Assembly (NCBI GenBank): GCA_937915725.1
Contig: CALGGV010000101.1
Coordinates: forward strand, 1 to 31,679
Origin: an uncultured Selenomonadales bacterium
Lineage (GTDB): Bacteria; Bacillota; Negativicutes; Selenomonadales; Selenomonadaceae
DNA: 31,679 nucleotides
Reading direction: 5' to 3'
Shown: piece after piece, positions 8,905 through 16,148 of the stretch
Position numbering within the stretch: position 1 is the first letter of the stretch
Layout: each line of letters starts with the position of its first letter
Translations under genes and position numbers: made by a program
Notes under the pieces: generated by a model
What the model saw: only the letters and a program-made list of their open reading frames with translations
Told to the model about the DNA's origin: nothing
Database searches by the model: none

Positions 8905-9114
8905 TCAGCCGCCGAGAATTTCAATATCTTGCTTGTTGCCGCACTTTGGACACTTAAAAAAACTTCTGAAAGTGTTGCCGCGCCTCAAAGAGCCGGAATG
9001 TTGTCCTTCAACGGGGACTTCGTAACCACAATTTGAACAAATTTTTTTGTAGTGAATTGTCCCTACTTCGCCCGGGTCTTTCGTAATTCTACAACCTTTA
9101 ATCGCTGTTGCCAT
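8905..9114 (-). CDS. Small zinc-ribbon protein, unknown function
   Basis: A 69-aa protein with two CxxC knuckles, CSNCGYE at about 32-35 and CPKCGNK at about 55-58, the usual arrangement for a four-Cys zinc ribbon. The N-terminus MATAIKGCRITKDPGEVGT has no signal or membrane segment. AGGAGGTC lies 7 bp before the ATG. It lies 31 bp downstream of the small exported Cys protein and is probably in the same transcript as that gene and kinase 2. I do not recognise the family; function is open. Confidence 0.8.
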   Translation of the reverse strand: MATAIKGCRITKDPGEVGTIHYKKICSNCGYEVPVEGQHSGSLRRGNTFRSFFKCPKCGNKQDIEILGG

Positions 9115-9145
9115 ATTTTGACCTCCTAAATTTGAAAATTTGAAA

Positions 9146-9403
9146 TTATTGGTGATATCTGACTGAACCGTCCGAAAAATGGTATCCTACAGCTTTCCAG
9201 TTATGCCTGTCACCAAACGGCGCGTTATTGCAACCGCCTTTGTATTCTCTGTAATCGCCGGGAAATTCATACGGCGGCATTTTAATTTCTTGCTTGCAGT
9301 ATGTGCATCTCCAAACTGTTCCCTTAACGCCCGCGTCTGAATGATTCATTTGAAAACCGAATACGCCGAGTGCAACCGCTACCATTACAAAAAATTTTTT
9401 CAT
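9146..9403 (-). CDS. Small exported Cys-containing protein, unknown function
   Basis: An 85-aa protein with an N-terminal signal peptide (MKKFFVMVAVALGVFGF..., cleavage near SDAG) and a mature part of about 60 residues with WRCTYCKQE, a later Cys (GGCNN) and several His. This may be a metal-binding knuckle. The ATG at 9403 is preferred over the TTG at 9412 because the AGGGGG ribosome site abuts the TTG but is well spaced for the ATG. It lies between kinase 2 and the zinc-ribbon gene, all on the minus strand. I do not recognise the family. Confidence 0.78.
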   Translation of the reverse strand: MKKFFVMVAVALGVFGFQMNHSDAGVKGTVWRCTYCKQEIKMPPYEFPGDYREYKGGCNNAPFGDRHNWKAVGYHFSDGSVRYHQ

Positions 9404-9434
9404 AAGTACCAACCCCCTTAGAATTAATTTTAAG

Positions 9435-9448
9435 TAATGGTACCATTA
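9435..9448. promoter_or_regulatory. Perfect 14-bp palindrome, possible operator
   Basis: TAATGGTACCATTA is a perfect palindrome in the spacer between the kinase 2 stop and the ATG of the small exported gene, about 32 bp before that ATG. The position suits a repressor or HTH-protein site; binding is inference. Confidence 0.4.
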
Positions 9449-9481
9449 AAAAATTTTTAAATATTTACCGCGCAGGTAATG

Positions 9482-11011
9482 CTAATTTGAACGGTATTTT
9501 TCACTTTCCTCAACCGTCATCAAAGTTATAGATTTAACGGCGTTGTTTTCCACAGTAAATCTAAGTTCCGCCGAAAAATTTTGATTAATTCCGGTGCTTA
9601 AATCGTAAGGGTAAATATAAACTTGAATATTGCCGAATTGCCGCGTGTAAAAATGGTTGCCGTAAGCTGCCAAAACTTTTTCCAATGAATCGCCTTGCCG
9701 AATTCCCCGCAATGTTTCAACTTCAGAATTTTTTGTAGTTATGCAGGTTGCAAGATTATTTTCAATCGTCACGTTCAAATTTTTGTAAAAGTGATTAACG
9801 AAATTCAAGCCGTCGTAGCTGACAATTTCTTCTTCATTGCCGAGAATGGAGCGAACATTTTCTAAAGAATCGCCAAGTTTGACGCCGCCTAAATTTTGTG
9901 CGGTTGTCCTAAGTTCAAAATTGTATTGTTGAATAGTTGGAAAAGACGGCTGAAAATTTTCAAGCGTTGGATTGGACGGCAACGGCTGAATTTTTTCCGG
10001 ATTAGAATTTGGCGCGGGATTTTCTTCAGCTTTATTAGGAATTTCAATTTTTGCCGGCGCAGATTTATTTTCAGCGGGCGTTTCTTCAATTTTATCCGGA
10101 GTTTCAATTTCAACGGGCGCAGATTTATTTTCAGCAAAAATTTCTTCATTGTTATTTGGAATTTCAATTTCAACGGGCGAATTTTTATTTTCGGCGGGCA
10201 TTTCTTCAGCTGTAACATTTTCAGCGGGAATATTCTTGCCGTCCGTCGAATTGAAAAATAAAAAAATTCCTGTAACAGCTGCCGCAAAACTCGCGCAGAT
10301 TTTCACTAGCGAAAATTTTTTATTAGACAAGGCGGCTTTTAGTTCGTCAACATTTTGGTAACGATTTTTGGGGTCTACTTCGATACATTTTGACAGAATT
10401 TTTTTAAGTTGGACGCCACAATTTTCGCCCAAAAGTTCAAGAAAAGTTTTGCCGAGCGAATAAATATCACTGCGCGAATCAGTTTGCCCAAAACCGAATT
10501 GTTCGGGCGGCGCGTAACCTTTCGTTCCTAAAAATTTTGTATCTTCAGCTTGTCCCGCTTTGAAAGTTCTTGCCGCGTCAAAATCTATCAGCCGAATATT
10601 TCCGCCGCTCTGCAAAATTAAATTTGAAGGTTTAATATCCCTGTGAATAATTCCCTGCCCGTGCAAAAATTTTAAGCCGTCGCAAATTTGTAATAAAATT
10701 TTGCGCGCCTCTGTTTCTGTCAAAAGTTTTTTTCTTTCGCTTAAAGTTTCGCCCGCTATAAATTCCTCAACAATCACTGTATCTGATTCAGATTCTGCGC
10801 AGTAAAAAATTTGGGCAAGTAGCGGATGTGAAATTTCTTTTAGTGCGGCGTATGGTAAGCCCGTAAAATTTATTTTTTTCAGAATCACCGGCTGATTTGT
10901 CGATTTATTTAACGCCAGCCAAACTTCGCTTTTATCATTTTGTTTTAGCAGGCGAATTTTTTCATACCGAAAATTTAAATACGCCGTTACATTTGCCTTC
11001 AATTTTACCAC
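9482..11011 (-). CDS. Membrane-anchored Ser/Thr protein kinase 2 with extracytoplasmic repeat domain
   Basis: A 509-aa receptor-like kinase. The kinase domain (about 15-230) has candidate lysines K45/K46, HRDIKPSN at 123-130, DFD (not DFG) at 143-145, APPE at 167-170 and DIYSLG at 182-187. One membrane helix lies at about 235-253. Outside the membrane there are three 20-residue Pro/Glu/Lys repeats (273-332, AENKSAPVEIE...) and a C-terminal region with two copies of a G-GDSLE-V motif (GVKLGDSLENV and GIRQGDSLEKV), perhaps a BamE/SmpA-like fold. It is related to kinase 1 in the kinase domain and diverges from HTH protein 2. The DFD change occurs in some related bacterial kinases; activity should be tested rather than assumed. 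Confidence 0.9.
   Translation of the reverse strand: MVKLKANVTAYLNFRYEKIRLLKQNDKSEVWLALNKSTNQPVILKKINFTGLPYAALKEISHPLLAQIFYCAESESDTVIVEEFIAGETLSERKKLLTETEARKILLQICDGLKFLHGQGIIHRDIKPSNLILQSGGNIRLIDFDAARTFKAGQAEDTKFLGTKGYAPPEQFGFGQTDSRSDIYSLGKTFLELLGENCGVQLKKILSKCIEVDPKNRYQNVDELKAALSNKKFSLVKICASFAAAVTGIFLFFNSTDGKNIPAENVTAEEMPAENKNSPVEIEIPNNNEEIFAENKSAPVEIETPDKIEETPAENKSAPAKIEIPNKAEENPAPNSNPEKIQPLPSNPTLENFQPSFPTIQQYNFELRTTAQNLGGVKLGDSLENVRSILGNEEEIVSYDGLNFVNHFYKNLNVTIENNLATCITTKNSEVETLRGIRQGDSLEKVLAAYGNHFYTRQFGNIQVYIYPYDLSTGINQNFSAELRFTVENNAVKSITLMTVEESEKYRSN
10016..10195 (-). repeat. Three 60-bp coding repeats in the kinase 2 stalk
   Basis: Three tandem in-frame 60-bp units encode variants of a 20-residue stalk motif, AENK(N/S)(S/A)P(V/A)(E/K)IE followed by (I/T)P and an acidic tail. 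The copy number could change by recombination, altering the length of the spacer between the membrane and the C-terminal domain. Confidence 0.85.
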
Positions 11012-11025
11012 CTCAATTTTAGGGA

Positions 11026-11096
11026 TTAGTGGTTAGTGAATAGGGATTAGTAAAAATTCCCTATTCCTTAGTCTTTATTCCTTAGCCCTTAAATTT
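11026..11096. repeat. Heptamer-repeat hairpin element (B)
   Basis: It lies in the divergent spacer between kinase 2 and HTH protein 2. The left arm is TAGGGAT, TAGTGGT, TAGTGAA, TAGGGAT, TAGTAAA; the right arm is TTCCCTA, TTCCTTA, GTCTTTA, TTCCTTA, GCCCTT. The arms are complementary around a short A-rich loop. It occupies most of the 106-bp control region. Confidence 0.85.
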
Positions 11097-11117
11097 TAAC
11101 ACAAGGAGCGTTGAAAT

Positions 11118-11552
11118 TTGCAAAAAGATACTGAACAACTTGAAAATGAACTTTCCAATTCCTCAAGTGTCGAAAATTTTTTATCTGACAACAAAGATAA
11201 TTTTAAAGATTTTACACTTGCCGAATATCTGAATAAATTGCTTGCCGAAAAAAATTTGACGAAATCTGAAATTATTAAGCGTTCGCAACTTGATACAACC
11301 TATGTTTACCGCGTCTTTTCCGGTATAACAAAAAAACCTGCGCGACAAAATGTAATTGCGCTTGCCTTAGCATTGGAACTTTCGGCGAAGGAAACGAATT
11401 ATCTTTTGTATTACGCAGGCGTTGAAAAATTGTACGTCCGCAACGAATGGGACAGCATTATTTTTTTTGCGCTGGAAAATCATTTAAGCGTTGTTGAAAC
11501 AAATGAACTTTTGAGCGATTCTAACGAATTGCCACTTTTGGGCGATATTTGA
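11118..11552 (+). CDS. Small HTH protein 2, divergent partner of kinase 2
   Basis: A 144-aa paralogue of the HTH protein at 7491-7922, with the HTH at about 45-92 (NLTKSEIIKRSQLDTTYVYR) and the shared C-terminal segment YVRNEWDSIIFFALENHL. The start is TTG at 11118: AAGGAG at 11103-11108 is 9 bp away, whereas another TTG at 11111 is too close. It is divergent from kinase 2, mirroring HTH 1/kinase 1. Like HTH 1 it is small, without a membrane segment. DNA binding and a link to the kinase are inferred from the domain and from the repeated arrangement. Confidence 0.85.
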   Translation: MQKDTEQLENELSNSSSVENFLSDNKDNFKDFTLAEYLNKLLAEKNLTKSEIIKRSQLDTTYVYRVFSGITKKPARQNVIALALALELSAKETNYLLYYAGVEKLYVRNEWDSIIFFALENHLSVVETNELLSDSNELPLLGDI

Positions 11553-11556
11553 TTTT

Positions 11557-11616
11557 AAGGCAAGAGGCAGTAGGCAGTAGGCAGTAGGCAGAAGGCAAGA
11601 GTTTTTTTATCCTACT
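11557..11616. repeat. Heptamer-repeat hairpin element (C)
   Basis: It sits between the convergent HTH 2 and mfd genes. The left arm is AGGCAAG, three times AGGCAGT, AGGCAGA, AGGCAAG; after a T-rich loop the right arm CCTACTGCCGCTACT is complementary. It may act as a terminator for one or both genes. Confidence 0.88.
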
Positions 11617-11620
11617 GCCG

Positions 11621-14600
11621 CTACTCTAATTTTTTCAGTATCATTAAGGTTGTATCAAGCAAATTTTTTTTCGTTTCAAGTTTTATGAAAATCGACTTTG
11701 ACTCGTGCGAAAATTTCAGCCTGTCTGAAAATTTGTTTTGCAAAAAGTTAAAACCGGCGGGCGAAATTTTTACCGCCTTACCAAAAACTAATTCAAGCGT
11801 CAAGCCGTTTATTTGCAACGATAACAAGCCAATTTTTTTTGCGGCACATTTTATCCTTGTAAATTTCAGCAAATTTAGTACCGGCGGCGTAGGGTCACCG
11901 AATCTGTCAATTATTTCATCAAGTAAATCATTTATTTCTGAATCGTCGCGCAGGACTGCCAGCCGCTGATAAATTTCGATTTTGTTCATTGAACTTGAAA
12001 TATATTTGTCGTCGATATACGCCTCAACTTGCAAAGAAATTGTAGGATCCGGTAAAACTTCCTCAACCGGAACTTGTTGCAATTTTTTTACCGCCTCATT
12101 CAAAAGTTGGCAGTACATTTCAAATCCAACGCTTGCAATGTGTCCGTGTTGTTGTGCGCCAAGTAAATTTCCTGCGCCGCGAATTTCTAAATCACGCATT
12201 GCAATTTTAAAGCCTGCGCCGAGTTGTGCAAATTCTTTCATTGCGTGAAGGCGTTTTTCTGCATTTTCAGTCAAAACTTTTTGCGCCCTGTGAATGAAAT
12301 ATGCAAACGCCATTTGACTTGAACGCCCAACGCGCCCGCGCATTTGGTAAAGTTGCGAAAGTCCAAAATTATCCGCGTCATAAATCATAATTGTATTTGC
12401 GCTTGCAACGTCTAAGCCGTTTTCAATAATCGTTGTGCAAAGTAAAACGTTAAATTTTCCTTCGTAAAAATCCATCATAATATTTTCTAAAATCGCGTCA
12501 GATTGTCGTCCGTGAGCAATTCTGATATTTGCCTCCGGTACTAATTCTTGTAGCCGCGTAAACATAAATTCTATCGTTTCAATTTTATTGTAGACAAAAT
12601 AAACTTGCCCGCCGCGCTTAATTTCACGGTTAATCGCCTCTGAAATAATTTCGTCATTGTCTTCAATTACGTAAGTTTGAACGGGAAATCTTTCAGCCGG
12701 CGGCGTTGAAATTAAACTCATATCACGTGCGCTAACCAATGACATATGCAAAGTACGCGGAATTGGCGTTGCACTCATTGCCAAAATATCCACGCCGTCA
12801 GAAATGGAGCGAATTTTTTCTTTTTGCTTGACGCCAAATCTTTGCTCTTCGTCGATAATTATTAAACCTAAATCTTTGAACTCGATTTTTGAATTTAAAA
12901 TTGCATGCGTTCCAATTAAAATATCGACTTGCCCTGCGCGAACTTTTTGCATTGTAATTCGCTGTTCCTTAGGCGTACGAAATCTGCAGATAACGTCAAC
13001 AACCGGCAAAAATCCTGCAAATCTTTCTGAAAAAGTTTGATAGTGCTGTTGCGCCAAAACTGTTGTAGGTACGAGCATTGCAACCTGTTTACCGTTCATC
13101 GCCGCCTTGTACGCCGCCCGCAATGCAATTTCAGTTTTGCCAAATCCGACATCGCCGCAAATTAGCCTGTCCATTGGCTTTAAATCTTCCATATCAGATT
13201 TTACATCTTCGACTGCTTGTAATTGGTCGGGCGTTTCTTCGTAAGGAAATTTTTCTTCAAATTCGGCTTGCGTGGCGTCGTCCGGCTCAAATGCAAATCC
13301 TGTCGCCGCTTGCCGCCTTGCATAAATTTCCAAAAGTTTTTCTGCAATATCTTCAACTGCAGATTTTGCCCGTGATTTTGCCCGCGCCCATTCGCCCGTA
13401 CCCAAATTTGAAAGTTTCGGCGTTGCGTCGTCATCTGAAATATATTTTTGCAAATATTGTACCGCGTCAGTTGGCAAATAAAGTTTATCGCCACCGCCGT
13501 ACTGAATGTGCAAAAAATCTTTGCGAATTCCTTCAAACTCTAAAGTTTCGACGCCCAAATATTTTCCTATACCGTTAGCCGCGTGTACAACGTAATCGCC
13601 AACTTTTATTTCACGAAAATTTTTAATTGTATCGCCGGCGTAGGTTGCGTGGCTTTTTATTTTTCGACGTTCAATTTGACTGCCGAAAATATCTTTTTCT
13701 GTTAAAACTGCAATTTGCGCCGTCGGCAAAATAAATCCTTCAGTAAGCGCGCCCATTTCCAAATTTACGCCGATAATTTGATTTTCGCGCAGTATTTCTT
13801 TGACTTGATTTAATTTTTGGTGTGTGGCGAAAGTTATAAAAATTTTTCTGCCCATTTCAATTTGGCGTTTCATTTCAGAAACAAAAAATTCTGTCTGATT
13901 TTGAAAGGCGGGCGAATTTGTGGCAGTAATTCCAAAAGTTTCAGTAAGTTCAGCGGCGCGGATTTTTTTCATCATCAGTGAAGTATAAATTAAACAACCT
14001 TCACGAGAATTTTTTATCAGCTGTTCAAAAGAAAAAATATTTTCTTTAACGGCGGGATCTTCCTTGACAAGTTTTTCAATCGCCTCAAAAATTCGCGCAG
14101 GTTCATCAAAAATAACCGTGCCGTTATTGCCCGCGCAGATTGTAAAAGGCTCCGCTTTTTTAGTATCGCCGGAAATAATCGGCAAAATATTTGCAACTTC
14201 AATATTTCTTTCTGAACGCAAAGTTTCAAAATTAATTTCACGCATTGAATCAACGGTATCATCAAAAAATTCAATTCTGTAAGGTTTTTGGGCATTGACG
14301 GCGAAAATATCGACAATCCCGCCGCGCACGCTGAATTTTCCTATAGCGTCAATTTCGTCTGCGCGTTCGTAGCCAAATTCTACCAATTTTGAAATTAAAA
14401 CTTCCTGCGAAAAATTTTTTCCGAGTTCCAATTTAATAGAAAAATTTTGACGTGAAAAATCTTTTTTAACGGCGGCGATTGTGCTTGCCAAAATTATAAT
14501 TGGCTGTCCACTTGCAATTTTTGTAAAAATTTCAAAACGGCGCGCCTTGCGTTCAATCCCTACAGTTCCATTGACCGAAAATAAATCAAGTTCGGGCAAT

Positions 14601-14839
14601 TCTTCAATTTCAATTTTTGGAAGGAGTGCGGCTAAATCATCTTGCCACGCAGAAATTTTTTCTCTATCACTGACAATGATAATTGTTGGACGGGGATTTT
14701 TGACGAACGCCGCAGCAATGGCGGTAACTTTTTGAGTGCCGGTTAATCCATAAATTAAAAATTCTTTGTGCCGTGAAAAATTGGCGGCAATATCTTTAAT
14801 AGTTTCATCTTTTAGAATTGATTGTAAAATATTATGCAT
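11621..14839 (-). CDS. mfd: Transcription-repair coupling factor Mfd
   Basis: Mfd removes stalled RNA polymerase at lesions and recruits UvrA. The 1072-aa product has the UvrB-like N-terminal region, the RNA-polymerase-interacting domain (KVGDYVVHAANGIGKYLG...), and an SF2 translocase with GDVGFGKTE near 561, DEEQRF near 661, SATPIPRTL and MRGRVGRS. A C-terminal domain follows. The start is ATG at 14839 (MHNILQSIL), with GGAG 5 bp upstream; extending the frame to 14914 adds an unlikely Lys/Phe-rich leader outside this ribosome site. The 5' end is duplicated just upstream of the gene. Confidence 0.96.
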   Translation of the reverse strand: MHNILQSILKDETIKDIAANFSRHKEFLIYGLTGTQKVTAIAAAFVKNPRPTIIIVSDREKISAWQDDLAALLPKIEIEELPELDLFSVNGTVGIERKARRFEIFTKIASGQPIIILASTIAAVKKDFSRQNFSIKLELGKNFSQEVLISKLVEFGYERADEIDAIGKFSVRGGIVDIFAVNAQKPYRIEFFDDTVDSMREINFETLRSERNIEVANILPIISGDTKKAEPFTICAGNNGTVIFDEPARIFEAIEKLVKEDPAVKENIFSFEQLIKNSREGCLIYTSLMMKKIRAAELTETFGITATNSPAFQNQTEFFVSEMKRQIEMGRKIFITFATHQKLNQVKEILRENQIIGVNLEMGALTEGFILPTAQIAVLTEKDIFGSQIERRKIKSHATYAGDTIKNFREIKVGDYVVHAANGIGKYLGVETLEFEGIRKDFLHIQYGGGDKLYLPTDAVQYLQKYISDDDATPKLSNLGTGEWARAKSRAKSAVEDIAEKLLEIYARRQAATGFAFEPDDATQAEFEEKFPYEETPDQLQAVEDVKSDMEDLKPMDRLICGDVGFGKTEIALRAAYKAAMNGKQVAMLVPTTVLAQQHYQTFSERFAGFLPVVDVICRFRTPKEQRITMQKVRAGQVDILIGTHAILNSKIEFKDLGLIIIDEEQRFGVKQKEKIRSISDGVDILAMSATPIPRTLHMSLVSARDMSLISTPPAERFPVQTYVIEDNDEIISEAINREIKRGGQVYFVYNKIETIEFMFTRLQELVPEANIRIAHGRQSDAILENIMMDFYEGKFNVLLCTTIIENGLDVASANTIMIYDADNFGLSQLYQMRGRVGRSSQMAFAYFIHRAQKVLTENAEKRLHAMKEFAQLGAGFKIAMRDLEIRGAGNLLGAQQHGHIASVGFEMYCQLLNEAVKKLQQVPVEEVLPDPTISLQVEAYIDDKYISSSMNKIEIYQRLAVLRDDSEINDLLDEIIDRFGDPTPPVLNLLKFTRIKCAAKKIGLLSLQINGLTLELVFGKAVKISPAGFNFLQNKFSDRLKFSHESKSIFIKLETKKNLLDTTLMILKKLE

Positions 14840-14934
14840 AGCGTCTCCATTCGTAAAAAAATTTTTGAGAAAAAAGTTTTTCAAAATAAGGATTTTGGGC
14901 GAACGCCGCAGCAATGGCGGTAACTTTTTGAGTT

Positions 14935-15204
14935 CTAGAAATTGTTTACAAAGTTTTAAAATTTAACAAGTCGGCATTTCTTTCTTTAGAAGAAAGAAAC
15001 GCCTAGCAAAGAAAGAATCGACGCCCTGCGCGGTTTTGCGTAGCAAAAGCGTGCTCTCTTAGCGTTTTTCGCGTCAAACAAAAAGTAGTTCAAAGTTCCA
15101 GCCGCGTTTTCTCACGTTACCGAAATTTGTAGGTTACAGGCAAAAACGAAGTGCGGCGGGCGTCCTTGCGCGCCTTTTAATTTTTCATTTGTAAACATAC
15201 TACA
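14935..15204 (+). mobile_element. MITE-like dispersed element, copy 2 (full length)
   Basis: The terminal inverted repeats are TGTTTACAAA (14943-14952) and TTTGTAAACA (15188-15197), a perfect 10-bp pair, with CTAG just outside the left one. The interior has the TTTCTTTCT/AGAAGAAAGAAA palindrome and GACGCCC / GGGCGTC inner repeats. The insertion is shown directly: it splits a duplicate of the mfd 5' end between bases that are nearly adjacent in intact mfd (14736 and 14742). There is no transposase frame, so any movement would depend on enzymes encoded elsewhere. Confidence 0.82.
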
Positions 15205-15302
15205 GTTAATCCGTAAATTAAAAATTCTTTGTGCCGTGAAAAATTGGCGGAAATATCTTTAATAGTTTCATCTTTGAGAATTGATTGTAAAATATTATGC
15301 AT
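15177..15302 (-). pseudogene. Remnant of the duplicated mfd start (41 codons)
   Basis: The duplicate keeps GGAG, the ATG at 15302 and about the first 33 mfd codons (MHNILQSILKDETIKDI...), then runs into the terminal repeat of the inserted element and stops at 15177. If transcription of mfd begins further right, this mini-frame would be translated first, as an upstream ORF. It may equally be inert debris. Confidence 0.75.
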
Positions 15303-15330
15303 AGCGTCTCCATTCATAAAAAAATTTTTT

Positions 15331-15578
15331 GTAAGATTATTTTTTTTAATACGGCAATTCTTTCCTTAAAAGAAGGAAGAAATTTTTTTGCTCCTCAAAT
15401 TCGCAGAATCGCCGCCAAGTGGTGAGGCGCGCTCTCTAAAATACGCGCTTTTTGCTATAATTCCAATTTTCCAAACGTCAAAAATTTCAAATAGTTTCAA
15501 CTTATCACCCGCTCATTGCACAAAATGACAGCGGCATTTTTACTGTTTTTTTTGTAAGTCATTTACAATTTACCAATA
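15331..15578 (+). repeat. Degenerate relative of the dispersed element
   Basis: The insert carries CGGCAATTCTTTCCTT with AAGAAGGAAG, a decayed form of the palindrome in copies 1 and 2, and GC-rich GGCGCGCTCTCT, also seen in the family. It has no clear terminal repeats. It separates pieces two and three of the mfd 5' duplicate. Confidence 0.5.
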
Positions 15579-15789
15579 ATTTTTGAGAAAAAAGTTTTTC
15601 AAAATAAATTCGTCAATAATGGAGTAAAACCTTTACAAAAATTTTCAAAAAATTTTTAATGTATTTAATCTGAAAGGCAGGAAGATTTAAAGGCACGGCG
15701 AATAGTAAATTTCAGAAAAGGCGATTGACGGTTTAAGCCGCCAAAAGTCAAACGTTAGTAAAAGTTTTTTTACAAGGAGAGATTTTTAA

Positions 15790-16056
15790 ATGACAGAAAA
15801 AACAACCACCATCCAAAACAAAACCGGTATTCATGCACGCCCCGCCTCTGTATTCGTACAGACTGCAGGAAAATTTAAATCCAAAGTTCAAATTGCGGCA
15901 AAAGGCAAAAAAGTTGACGCAAAAAGCATTCTCATGATCATGAGCATGGGCTTGAGCAACGGCACCGAAATTACAATTTCCGCAGATGGTCCGGATGAAG
16001 CAGACGCTGTAAAAACTTTGGTTGACCTCGTTGACAGCAAATTTGGCGAAGAGTAA
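15790..16056 (+). CDS. ptsH: Phosphocarrier protein HPr
   Basis: HPr passes phosphate from enzyme I to the sugar-specific EII components. The 88-aa product has the phosphoacceptor His15 in GIHARPAS and the regulatory Ser46 in KSILMIMSMG, so control by HPr kinase/CcpA in the Firmicute manner is expected (family knowledge). Start ATG follows AAGGAGAG. It is 92 bp upstream of ptsI with a hairpin in the gap. The upstream spacer contains an inverted repeat TTGAC...GTCAA at about 15723-15751 of unknown role. Confidence 0.96.
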   Translation: MTEKTTTIQNKTGIHARPASVFVQTAGKFKSKVQIAAKGKKVDAKSILMIMSMGLSNGTEITISADGPDEADAVKTLVDLVDSKFGEE

Positions 16057-16083
16057 GAATAACTAGGCGAAGAAATTTTCGTC

Positions 16084-16122
16084 GGAGGAGGAGGTTTTTA
16101 TAAAAAGCCGCCTCCTCTTTTA
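16084..16122 (+). terminator. Hairpin between ptsH and ptsI (attenuator or partial terminator)
   Basis: GAGGAGGAGG and GCCGCCTCCTC pair with one mismatch and a bulge across an A/T loop, followed by TTTTAC. It may set the ptsH:ptsI ratio by terminating part of the transcripts. Confidence 0.65.
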
Positions 16123-16148
16123 CTATCAGCATAGGAGGGAAATTTTTA

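Larger units (their letters stand above)
14895..15607 (-). repeat. Interrupted tandem duplicate of the mfd 5' end
   Basis: Three pieces repeat the mfd start in order. 14901-14932 equals 14705-14736 (32 of 32 bases). 15205-15330 matches 14742-14867 with few changes, including the ribosome site and ATG. 15579-15607 equals 14861-14889 (29 of 29). Between pieces one and two lies repeat element copy 2; between two and three lies a ~248-bp insert (15331-15578). So a ~195-bp tandem duplication was later broken by two insertions. The 14840-15789 stretch has no intact gene. Confidence 0.88.

Noticed and set aside
9889..10287. Frames on both strands over the kinase 2 stalk
   Set aside because: They arise from the 60-bp coding repeats read in other phases.
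13078..13578. 166-codon frame on the plus strand opposite mfd
   Set aside because: It is antisense to conserved mfd domains, has no ribosome site and an unlikely composition.
14840..14914. Longer mfd N-terminus
   Set aside because: The added residues lie upstream of a well-placed GGAG-ATG and fall in the duplicated leader DNA.
15600..15789. Riboswitch or T-box ahead of ptsH
   Set aside because: Only one short inverted repeat is visible; no known riboswitch core or specifier stem was recognised.
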